DNA of 64,000 bases from positions 1,364,001 through 1,428,000 of the forward strand of contig NZ_CP016443.1 in assembly GCF_001742165.1 (NCBI RefSeq), read 5' to 3'. Shown one piece after another: positions 17,074 through 24,284 of the stretch. The stretch's first letter is position 1; each line of letters starts with the position of its first letter. Under the pieces are notes generated by a model. The model did not search any database. It was not told the origin of the DNA and saw nothing but the letters and a program-made list of their open reading frames with translations. This DNA is from Burkholderia stabilis. GTDB lineage: Bacteria > Pseudomonadota > Gammaproteobacteria > Burkholderiales > Burkholderiaceae. The position numbers were made by a program, and so were the translations under genes.

Positions 17074-17526
17074 ATGAGGATCTCAGTCAGCCGCACCGTC
17101 GGCGTCGATCGCAGACGCCTCTTCACGTGGTCGCAGGATTACGCGCGGCGGCTCGTGTGGGACAGCTTCCTCACCGACGCCTATCTGCTCGACGAGACGA
17201 CGGCCGACGTCGGCGTCGACGCGTTCTGCCGTAGCCAGTCGGGCGCGACGATGGTGTCGCGCTACATCTCCTACCGTCCGCCGCAGGTCGCCGCCGTCGA
17301 AATGGTCGAAGGGCCGAAGGTGCTCGAACGCTTCAGCGGCAGCTGGAACTTCACCGAACACACGCCCGGTTCGACCGAAGTGAAGTTCACGTACAACTTC
17401 CGCGTGCAGCCGTCCTGGCTGCGCTGGCTGCTCGAACCGCTGATCGGCGCGTTCTATCTCGTGCAGACACGCCGGCGTCTCGATTCGTTCAAGCGCTGGG
17501 CCGAAGCCGAAGCACTGCCGCGCTGA
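17074..17526 (+). CDS. SRPBCC-family protein (polyketide cyclase/Coq10-like)
   Basis: 150-residue START-like protein: RISVSRTVGVDRRRLFTWSQDYARRLVWDSFL at the N-terminus, a beta-rich centre (VEGPKVLERFSGSWNFTEHT, TEVKFTYNFRVQPSW) and the long C-terminal helix with RRRLDSFKRWAEAEA. Such proteins bind hydrophobic ligands such as quinones or lipids. Ligand unknown. Divergent from the NAD salvage operon across 181 bases. Confidence 0.8.
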   Translation: MRISVSRTVGVDRRRLFTWSQDYARRLVWDSFLTDAYLLDETTADVGVDAFCRSQSGATMVSRYISYRPPQVAAVEMVEGPKVLERFSGSWNFTEHTPGSTEVKFTYNFRVQPSWLRWLLEPLIGAFYLVQTRRRLDSFKRWAEAEALPR

Positions 17527-17606
17527 CCGGCGCCGCGGCCACCTCATCGCGCATTGCCAGATTCGCCGAACCCGGGGAAACTACGGGCGGCCGTCATGCC
17601 GACGGC

Positions 17607-17632
17607 GGGCCCTGACCGAGAGAACAGGGCCC
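17607..17632 (+). terminator. Hairpin between SRPBCC and DUF4261 genes
   Basis: GGGCCCTG (17607-17614) pairs with CAGGGCCC (17625-17632) around a 10-base loop, followed by CTTCCCTG. The weak T tract makes it a doubtful terminator. Confidence 0.35.
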
Positions 17633-17667
17633 CTTCCCTGTAACGGCTTCGACACAAAGACAATCCG

Positions 17668-18555
17668 ATGAGCCTGATATCCCGATTCTTTGGCCGCAAA
17701 GAAGAACCCGAAAGCCCGGCCGCACTGGTCGCCGCACCCGACATCGAAAATCCGCCGAGCGTGACGGTCGTCTTCGACGGCCCGCTGCACGTCGATATCG
17801 CGTCGCTGACGGCCGCGCTGCGTGCCTACCATCCGAGCATGACGCAGGCCCGCGTCGAAACCGATCCCGAGCTGGAACAGGTGTTCGGGCTCGCCGGCTG
17901 GGGCGACCACGTCGTCCGGCTGGTCGGCTTCGATGCGCCCTATCCGTCCGAGGCACTGGAAGCGTGCGTCGCGCCCGCCCACTACGGGCAGGAGCTGAAG
18001 CAGCAGGTGCGCGCAAGCCGCAGCCACGTGATCCTCTACTACGCCGGGCACGCATCGGACCCGCTCGATCAGTACGTCGCGCTGGCCGCCGTCGCTGGCG
18101 CGCTGGCCGAACAGAACGGCCTCGCGGTGCTGAACGAGCACGCGCACACGTCGCTGCCGGCCGGCGTCCTCGATGCGAAGGAACTCGGCGAGGAAAGCCT
18201 CGAAGTGCTGCGCTCGATCCCGCTGAACCTGTTCTTCTGCGGCTTCGTGAAATACGAGGTCGAAGGCGTTCAAGGCGTGTGGATGCGCACGTACGGCGCC
18301 GACGTGTTCGGCCTGCCCGATTTCGCCGCGCTCGCGGAAGGCCATCACGAAGGCGAACGCTACTCGGGCATCTTCAACAACGTGATGCACTACATGCTGG
18401 AAAGCGGCGCGCGCATGCATGCGGGCGAAACGATGCAGGTCGGCTCGGAAACGTTCATGAAGCTGCGCGAACCGCTCGAGCACGAGTATTACCTGCAGGG
18501 GCCGGCACCGGTGCTGGTGGCCGAGTTGATCTCGGCGGACGAGATCAACCGCTGA
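17668..18555 (+). CDS. DUF4261 protein
   Basis: 295-residue soluble protein. The C-terminal part (FFCGFVKYEVEGVQGVWMRTYGADVFGLPDFA, then GEFSGI-like ERYSGIFNNVMHYMLESG) matches the DUF4261 family, and the centre (ASRSHVILYYAGHASDPLDQYVAL) is also family-like. No function is established; relatives occur with SUKH-type and polymorphic-toxin-associated proteins and as stand-alone genes. Begins MSLISRFFGRKEEPE with no signal peptide. Confidence 0.75.
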   Translation: MSLISRFFGRKEEPESPAALVAAPDIENPPSVTVVFDGPLHVDIASLTAALRAYHPSMTQARVETDPELEQVFGLAGWGDHVVRLVGFDAPYPSEALEACVAPAHYGQELKQQVRASRSHVILYYAGHASDPLDQYVALAAVAGALAEQNGLAVLNEHAHTSLPAGVLDAKELGEESLEVLRSIPLNLFFCGFVKYEVEGVQGVWMRTYGADVFGLPDFAALAEGHHEGERYSGIFNNVMHYMLESGARMHAGETMQVGSETFMKLREPLEHEYYLQGPAPVLVAELISADEINR

Positions 18556-18732
18556 TCGTTCGCTGTCACGCAGCGCCCGCGTTCGATGCTTCGTGAACCG
18601 CGTGCGTTGCGGCATCGCATGACGGTGGCGTGACAGCCGCTGCGTGACAACCGCTATCAGACATGATCACAGCGCGCTTTCCGGCCCGCTCCATCACGCC
18701 CGGCGAATCAAGGCTTCGAGCGGACGCGCACG

Positions 18733-19119
18733 CTAACGCGCTCCGTCCCGGCGCATCACGAACGTCTCCACTCTCGAATCGCGGTGCAACGTGACTTCCG
18801 TGCCGGTCAGCCATCCTGACGATTTCAGGATCGGGCGCGCCACCGCGTACAGCCGATCGGCGCTGGCGCCATACAGGTACAGATAACCGTCGTTGCCGTC
18901 GCGATGCAGTTCGGTCTCGCCCAGTTCGCCGGCGCCGGCCTGCCTCACTGCGCGATCCAGCCGGCGCTCCAGCGCATGAAGGCGCGCCTGGTCTTTCTCG
19001 TCGTAGTCGAAGTGGACCATCACGACCGGCCCGGGCGGCTTCGGCGGCAACTCCGCGGCAACGTTGCCGGTCATCAATGCCAGGCCGAGCAACGCGGCGA
19101 TTCGTATTCTTTCGTGCAT
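18733..19119 (-). CDS. Exported protein of unknown function, last gene of the speD group
   Basis: 128 residues with a signal peptide (MHERIRIAALLGLALMTGNVAAEL). The mature part starts PPKPPGPVVMVHFDYDEKDQ and is a small alpha/beta protein with LGETELHRDGNDGYLYLYG and ILKSSGWLTGTEVTLHRDSR. I do not recognise a family. It follows speD by 27 bases on the same strand, so it is probably co-transcribed and acts in the periplasm on the same process. Confidence 0.7.
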   Translation of the reverse strand: MHERIRIAALLGLALMTGNVAAELPPKPPGPVVMVHFDYDEKDQARLHALERRLDRAVRQAGAGELGETELHRDGNDGYLYLYGASADRLYAVARPILKSSGWLTGTEVTLHRDSRVETFVMRRDGAR

Positions 19120-19146
19120 GTCGTCAAAGGTGGGCGAAACGCTCGC

Positions 19147-19530
19147 TCAGGCCGCCGCGCCGCCGCGCGCGACCTGTTGTCGAACCTGCGCCTGCGTGCC
19201 GAGCGCGGCGGCGATCGCATCGACCGCATCGGCCGCGCGCGCCGCGCCGCACATGAACGCGTCGACGGCCGCGAAGCGATGCTCGGGCCACGTGTGGATC
19301 GTGATGTGTGACTCGGCGAGCAGCACGACACCCGTCACGCCATGCTCGCCGCCGAAATGATGAAAGTGCGCGCCGATCACGCGTGCGCCCGCCTGCCGCG
19401 CAGCATCGGCAAGAATCGCCTCGAGCCGTGCCGCGTCGCGCAGCAGCGCCGCGTCGATGCCGGCCAGGTCGGCCAGCACGTGCGAGCCGAGTGTCGCGCA
19501 CGGCGGCACGATCCCTTCGCGCGCGGTCAT
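19147..19530 (-). CDS. speD: S-adenosylmethionine decarboxylase proenzyme
   Basis: 127-residue SpeD of the short (Thermotoga/Bacillus SpeH-like) class. It self-cleaves between Glu73 and Ser74 in LLAESHITIHTWPEH to form the pyruvoyl group; His79 and Cys94 sit at the family spacing. It makes decarboxylated SAM, the aminopropyl donor. The ATG at 19530 overlaps the stop of the upstream small membrane-peptide gene (ATGA), so translation is coupled. Being the only soluble enzyme in a group of membrane proteins, it probably supplies the adjacent membrane aminopropyltransferase. Confidence 0.92.
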   Translation of the reverse strand: MTAREGIVPPCATLGSHVLADLAGIDAALLRDAARLEAILADAARQAGARVIGAHFHHFGGEHGVTGVVLLAESHITIHTWPEHRFAAVDAFMCGAARAADAVDAIAAALGTQAQVRQQVARGGAAA

Positions 19531-19676
19531 TTGTGCGACCCGTACGACGAGTAGCCGCTGCGGGCCGACGAGCTGCCCCACCCGCCGCCGCCCGAGCCGC
19601 TGCCGCCGATCGACGCGCAGCTGAACAGCGTAACGACGATCAGGCCGTAGATGCCGTAGAGGATGAACCGGATCAC
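19527..19676 (-). CDS. 49-residue Gly/Ser-rich membrane peptide
   Basis: Very short gene with a GTG start that overlaps the stop of the DUF4178 gene by 4 bases (19673-19676) and whose own stop overlaps the speD start. The product has one hydrophobic segment (IRFILYGIYGLIVVTLFSCA) followed by a Gly/Ser/Tyr tail (SIGGSGSGGGGWGSSS and on). Double translational coupling argues that it is real. The FSCAS sequence is a poor lipobox. Similar low-complexity tails occur in small membrane partners; function unknown. Confidence 0.75.
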   Translation of the reverse strand: MIRFILYGIYGLIVVTLFSCASIGGSGSGGGGWGSSSARSGYSSYGSHK

Positions 19677-21181
19677 GAGTTGCCCCCGTCCGACGCGAAA
19701 CCCTTCCACAGCCATTCAGGCAGCCACAGCACCAGCAGGCCGACCAGCACGTAGACGGTGCGGCCGCTGAACGAGAACAGCGATCCCATGTTGAAGATCA
19801 CAAGCAGCGCACTGAACACCCACGGCAGCGGCGCGAAACTGTGCGGGCTCTTCCCGCCGAACAACCCCTTCGTTTCCGCCGCGCCCGTTGCCGCCGCCGT
19901 CGCGAACGCGGCCTTGCCGAAACGGTCGGCGAGCGCACTGGCCGACAACGGCTGCGCGCGCGACCAGACGATCTCCGCATCGCTACGCTCGCGCGTCAGC
20001 TTGTCCTTCTGCCAGCCGTAATCGATGATCGACGAGCGGTCGCCCACCTGCACACGCCAGTTGAACGCACCGACCACGTAGACGACCTCCGAATCGTATT
20101 CCTCGCGCAGGCGATAGGTCTTGCCGCCGTCGGTCACGTCGGACTCGCTGCCGATCGTCGGCCATTGGTCGAGCACCTGCACGCGCTCCCAGCGCCCTTC
20201 ACTCTGCACGAGCCACAGGAAACCGCGCTTCGGGTTCAGCAACAGGTATTCGTCCCACGTCTCGTTGTCGCCCGGCACGCGGCAACGCATCATGCCGATC
20301 ACCGTGTACTTCACGCCGTCGAACGTGCCGATCGCACCGAGTTCCAGCGCGCCCTTCACCGCGTCGAGCTTGCGCTGCGCCGCGAACACGGTCTGCTGCT
20401 CGGCCGTGCACTGCACGCCGGCGTGACAGCTGCCGCACACCACGTAGTCGGCAACGTTCGGCGCAAACGACAGCGGCGCGCCGCAACTCGGGCACGCAAA
20501 CGGCACCATCTGCGCGCCGCGCTTCTCGCGCGTGTCGTTCTCGGTATCGCGCAGCCCCGTGAACGCGAGCGCGTCGAACTCCAGCGCTTCGCCCGAATAG
20601 ACGGCCGGACTTCCGCCGTTCGAATCGGCATCGGAATAGTCGTAGGTCGCGAATGCGTTGCCGGTGCGCAGATCGACGACGCGCGCCTCCCAGCCCGCAT
20701 CGACGCGGAACGGCAGCTCGCCGTCGCCGCCCGTGCAGCGCGCGGTGCGTACGTCGGACACGAGATAGGCGCGGCCGCCGTGGTCGATCCGCATGCCCGG
20801 TTCGAGCGTGCCGAACGCGGGCCACGCGCCGCCGGACGCATCATCGGCTTCGCGCACCGTGACCGCGTACTGGCCCGACGCATCCGACAGCCAGCCGAAC
20901 GCGCCGTCGTCGAACACGACGTACCACTCGCTCCACGCGCCCGCGTCGTAGGTCATCTGGATACGGCCGAGCACCGTGAACATGCGCTTGCCGTAGCGCC
21001 CGGCCGTACCGATCTGGATCGGCGACGCGTCGTCGAGCACGGTCGCCAGCTCGCCGATGCGCTCGACATCGGCGCCGCGCTTGAGCAGCGTGCTGCGGCA
21101 GAACGCGCAGACGGCCATCACCGCCGCCGCCGAGCGAAACTCGACCGGCGCGCCGCACTGGGGGCACGAAGTGCTGAACAT
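19673..21181 (-). CDS. DUF4178 protein with two zinc ribbons
   Basis: 502-residue protein built as a repeat. A CxxC zinc ribbon (Cys6, Cys9, Cys25, Cys28) precedes a DUF4178 domain (about 50-200). A second ribbon near residue 230 (CPSCGAPLSF, VCGSCHAG) precedes a second DUF4178 domain (about 275-400) with YTVIGMMRCRVPGDNETWDEYLLLN. One or two membrane helices lie near the C-terminus (FSALLVIFNMGSLFSF, VYVLVGLLVLWLPEWLW). DUF4178 proteins recur beside SPFH and aminopropyltransferase genes, but their biochemistry is not known to me. It follows the SPFH gene by 9 bases. Confidence 0.85.
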   Translation of the reverse strand: MFSTSCPQCGAPVEFRSAAAVMAVCAFCRSTLLKRGADVERIGELATVLDDASPIQIGTAGRYGKRMFTVLGRIQMTYDAGAWSEWYVVFDDGAFGWLSDASGQYAVTVREADDASGGAWPAFGTLEPGMRIDHGGRAYLVSDVRTARCTGGDGELPFRVDAGWEARVVDLRTGNAFATYDYSDADSNGGSPAVYSGEALEFDALAFTGLRDTENDTREKRGAQMVPFACPSCGAPLSFAPNVADYVVCGSCHAGVQCTAEQQTVFAAQRKLDAVKGALELGAIGTFDGVKYTVIGMMRCRVPGDNETWDEYLLLNPKRGFLWLVQSEGRWERVQVLDQWPTIGSESDVTDGGKTYRLREEYDSEVVYVVGAFNWRVQVGDRSSIIDYGWQKDKLTRERSDAEIVWSRAQPLSASALADRFGKAAFATAAATGAAETKGLFGGKSPHSFAPLPWVFSALLVIFNMGSLFSFSGRTVYVLVGLLVLWLPEWLWKGFASDGGNS

Positions 21182-21190
21182 GCGTGACGC

Positions 21191-22234
21191 TTACCGTGTG
21201 AGCTTCGCGAGGATCTCGGCCTTCGCGCGCGAATATTCGTCTTCGGTCACGAGGCCCTTGTCGAACAGCGCCTTCAGCTGTTCGAGACGCTGCACGTAGT
21301 CGGTACCTTCAGCGGGCTGCGCGGCGGTGGCCGGTGCGGCGGCGGGTGCCGGCGCTGCGGCCGGCGCCGGTTGCGCCGCGCCCGCGATCTGGCCGGCCAT
21401 CGCCTGCCCGATCACCGCGCCGGCCGCGAGCCCCGCACCGACCCCGGCGATGCCGCCCGGGTTCTGCGCGGCAAGCGGAATCGCCTGCGCGGTCTGGTAT
21501 TGCGTGGCCCGCGCGAGATCGCCGGCCATCCCCGCGCCGATCCGCAGGTCGAGCGCCTTCTGCAGCTCGGCCGGTAGCGACACGCTCTCGACCGCGAACG
21601 CGTCGAGCGCGAGGCCGTAGCGCGTGAACACCGGCACCAGCGCCTCGGCGACGCGCTGCGACAGCAGCGACTGGTTCGCGGCCATGTCGACGAACGGCAC
21701 GTCGGCCGAGCCGAACGTCGTGCTCATCGCGGTCACGACCAGGTTGCGCAGTTGCTGCTCGAGATCGTCGACCGTGTACTGCGCGCGCGTGCCGCTGACC
21801 TCGCGATGGAACGCGGCCGCGTCGACGATCCGGTACGAGTAGATGCCGAACGCGCGCAACTGCACGAAGCCGAATTCGCGATCGCGGATCGTCACCGGCT
21901 GCGCGGTGCCCCAACGCCGGCCGAGCTGCAGCCGCGTGCTGAAGAAATAGACATCCGACTTGAAAGGCGACTGAAAGAGTTTGTCCCAGTTCTTCAGGTA
22001 CGTGAGCACCGGCAGCGTGTTCGTTTCCAGCGTGTACAGCCCCGGCTGGAAGACGTCGGCGACCTTGCCTTCGTTGACGAAGATCGCGACCTGCGTTTCG
22101 CGCACGGTCAGCTTGCCGCCGTACTGGATTTCCTGGTCTTCCATCGGATAGCGCCAGGCCAGCACGCCGTCGGTGTCTTCCGTCCATTGCAGGACGTCGA
22201 TGAACTGCTTGCGGATAAACGATCCCAGACTCAT
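21191..22234 (-). CDS. SPFH-domain (flotillin/YdjI-like) protein with SHOCT tail
   Basis: 347-residue SPFH protein of the YdjI/virion-core-like branch. The N-terminal part (VLQWTEDTDGVLAWRYPMED, KVADVFQPGLYTLETNTLPV) and a band-7 core up to about 250 are followed by an Ala/Pro/Gly-rich linker and a C-terminal SHOCT module (YVQRLEQLKALFDKGLVTED). No membrane helix is obvious. SPFH proteins oligomerise on membranes and organise microdomains. It lies between DUF350 and DUF4178 genes and probably scaffolds the system. Confidence 0.88.
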   Translation of the reverse strand: MSLGSFIRKQFIDVLQWTEDTDGVLAWRYPMEDQEIQYGGKLTVRETQVAIFVNEGKVADVFQPGLYTLETNTLPVLTYLKNWDKLFQSPFKSDVYFFSTRLQLGRRWGTAQPVTIRDREFGFVQLRAFGIYSYRIVDAAAFHREVSGTRAQYTVDDLEQQLRNLVVTAMSTTFGSADVPFVDMAANQSLLSQRVAEALVPVFTRYGLALDAFAVESVSLPAELQKALDLRIGAGMAGDLARATQYQTAQAIPLAAQNPGGIAGVGAGLAAGAVIGQAMAGQIAGAAQPAPAAAPAPAAAPATAAQPAEGTDYVQRLEQLKALFDKGLVTEDEYSRAKAEILAKLTR

Positions 22235-22261
22235 GTCGGTCTCCTCGAAACGCGTGGCGCG

Positions 22262-22648
22262 TCAGGTCAGGCAGGCGGCATTGATGATGCCGACGACGAG
22301 CGACGCGGTGCCCATCAGGCCGCCCATCGCGACGTTGCGATCCTCGATCGCATGATTCATGCCGGGCATCAGGCGCGTGAGCGCCGCATAGGTGATCAGT
22401 TGCACGATCATCGCGCCGACGGCCCAGATCACGACTTCGCCGAGCGTCGAGTTGTGCGCGATGCTGGATGCGAGCGTCAGGCAGAAACCGATCAGCGCGC
22501 CGCCGAACGACAGCGTCGCGGCGGCGTTGCCGTCGCGGATCAGCGCCAGTTCGTCGAACGGGGTGACCTTCAGGTACACTGCCGCGAACACAAGAAGCAG
22601 CACGAACGCCGACAGTAAATGAACCGCATAAAGATAGGCACTATTCAT
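22262..22648 (-). CDS. DUF350 membrane protein
   Basis: 128-residue inner-membrane protein with four hydrophobic segments: LYAVHLLSAFVLLLVFAAVY, ATLSFGGALIGFCLTLASSI, VVIWAVGAMIVQLITYAALT and MGGLMGTASLVVGIINAAC. This matches DUF350 (YjfL), a family often linked to PspA-type and polyamine-related membrane loci. It leads the leftward group, 27 bases before the SPFH gene, with GAGGGAAAG before the ATG at 22648; the frame extends upstream into the divergent spacer, which I reject as coding. Confidence 0.85.
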   Translation of the reverse strand: MNSAYLYAVHLLSAFVLLLVFAAVYLKVTPFDELALIRDGNAAATLSFGGALIGFCLTLASSIAHNSTLGEVVIWAVGAMIVQLITYAALTRLMPGMNHAIEDRNVAMGGLMGTASLVVGIINAACLT

Positions 22649-22769
22649 TCTTTCCCTCGGATTTTGTGCTCGGTTCGCCGCCCCGTCGCCGGCCGGCCCA
22701 CACGCGGCCAGCAGACGAAAATCCGCGCCAGTATATCCACATTGCCGACCGCCGCACAACGGATGTCCC
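22649..22769. promoter_or_regulatory. Shared divergent promoter region of the polyamine-membrane locus
   Basis: 121-bp spacer between the DUF350 gene and the aminopropyltransferase gene. All genes on both sides must be driven from here unless internal promoters exist. No clear operator symmetry is visible. Confidence 0.5.
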
Positions 22770-24284
22770 ATGCTGCATAAGCGTGCGCTCGTCCTGTCGA
22801 TTCTCGTGCTCGCGTCGTGCGGGCTCGGCTACGAACTGATCAGCAGCGCGCTGTCGAGCTACCTGCTCGGCGATTCGATCCTGCAGTTCTCGTCGGTGAT
22901 CGGCTGCTACCTGTTCGCGATGGGGATCGGCTCGTGGCTCGCGAAGTTCGTCGAGGACGACGACGTGCTCGACCGCTTCGTCGACATCGAGCTGCTCGTC
23001 GGCCTGCTCGGCGGCGTATCGGCCGCATTGCTGTTCGCGGTGTTCGCGTGGCTGGCCGCGCCGTTCCGCGCGGCGCTCTACGCGCTCGTGCTCGCGCTCG
23101 GCCTGCTGATCGGGATGGAGATTCCGCTCGTGATGCGCGCGTTCCAGCAGCGGCGCCAGGCTTTCCGCCATACCGTCAGCGAAGTGCTGACCTTCGACTA
23201 TCTCGGCTCGCTCGCCGTATCGCTGATCTTCCCGCTCGTGCTCGCGCCGCGTCTCGGCCTGCTGCGCACGAGCTTCCTGTTCGGGCTCCTGAACGCGTTC
23301 GTCGCGCTGTGGACGACGCACCTGTTCCGCGACGAAATCCGCAACGTGCGCGGCAAGCTGATGCGCGCGGCGCTCGTGATCGGGCTGCTCGTCGCCGGCT
23401 TCGCGCTGTCGGACCGCATCACGCACTGGGCCGAGCACGGCGTGTACGGCGACGAGACGATCTATTCGGAAACCACGCCGTACCAGCGCATCGTGCTCAC
23501 GCAGTGGCACGACGACATGCGCCTGTACCTGAACGGCAACCTGCAGTTTTCGTCGCGCGACGAGCACCGCTATCACGAGGCGCTGATCCACCCGACGATC
23601 GAGGCGCTGCCGTGGGCAAAGCGCGTGCTCGTGCTCGGCGGCGGCGACGGTCTCGCGGTGCGCGAACTGCTCAAGCATCGCAATCTGGAACAGATCACGC
23701 TCGTCGATCTCGATCCTGCGATGACGAAGCTGTTCTCGACGTCCGCGCCGCTCGTCAAGCTGAACCAGGGCTCGCTGAAAGACCCGCGCGTGCGCGTGAT
23801 CAACGACGACGCGGTGCGCTGGCTCGAATCGAATGCCGACGTGTACGACGCGATCGTCGTCGATTTCCCCGATCCGACCAACTTCGGGCTCGGCCGCCTG
23901 TATTCGGTGCCGGTGTTCCGGCTGCTCGCGCGTCACCTGTCGGAGAACGGTTATGCGGTGATCCAGTCGACGTCGCCGTATTTCGCGCCGCACGCGTACT
24001 GGACCATCATCGCGACGCTGCACGAAGCCGGGCTCAACACGTGGCCGTATCACTGCTACGTGCCGTCGTTCGGCGACTGGGGCTTCGTGATCGCCGGCAA
24101 GCGCCGCGATTTCACGGTGCCGACGCACTACTCCGTGCCCACGCGCTGGCTCGACGCGCAGACGGCCGCCGAGATGTTCCACTTCCCGGCCGACATGCCG
24201 GCGCTGCCGATGTCGCCGAACGAACTCAACGACCAGCCGCTCGTGCGCCGCTTCGACGACGACTGGAAGCACGTGCTGCGCTGA
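22770..24284 (+). CDS. Membrane-embedded polyamine aminopropyltransferase (spermidine synthase-like)
   Basis: 504 residues. About seven transmembrane segments (residues 1-215) precede a spermidine-synthase domain. In that domain LNGNLQFSSRDEHRYHEALI (about 253-272) is the synthase signature, LGGGDGLAVREL (about 289) binds decarboxylated SAM, NDDAVRWLE follows, and DFPDPTNFGLGRLY carries the catalytic Asp. It should transfer an aminopropyl group from decarboxylated SAM to an amine at the membrane. The acceptor is unknown. Its TGA overlaps the ATG of the FAD oxidoreductase. Divergent from the speD group. Confidence 0.9.
   Translation: MLHKRALVLSILVLASCGLGYELISSALSSYLLGDSILQFSSVIGCYLFAMGIGSWLAKFVEDDDVLDRFVDIELLVGLLGGVSAALLFAVFAWLAAPFRAALYALVLALGLLIGMEIPLVMRAFQQRRQAFRHTVSEVLTFDYLGSLAVSLIFPLVLAPRLGLLRTSFLFGLLNAFVALWTTHLFRDEIRNVRGKLMRAALVIGLLVAGFALSDRITHWAEHGVYGDETIYSETTPYQRIVLTQWHDDMRLYLNGNLQFSSRDEHRYHEALIHPTIEALPWAKRVLVLGGGDGLAVRELLKHRNLEQITLVDLDPAMTKLFSTSAPLVKLNQGSLKDPRVRVINDDAVRWLESNADVYDAIVVDFPDPTNFGLGRLYSVPVFRLLARHLSENGYAVIQSTSPYFAPHAYWTIIATLHEAGLNTWPYHCYVPSFGDWGFVIAGKRRDFTVPTHYSVPTRWLDAQTAAEMFHFPADMPALPMSPNELNDQPLVRRFDDDWKHVLR

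Noticed and set aside
22817..24283. Apparent N-terminal extension of the FAD oxidoreductase through the aminopropyltransferase gene
   Set aside because: Out-of-frame shadow of the aminopropyltransferase; the real protein starts at 24284 with a Tat/lipobox signal.
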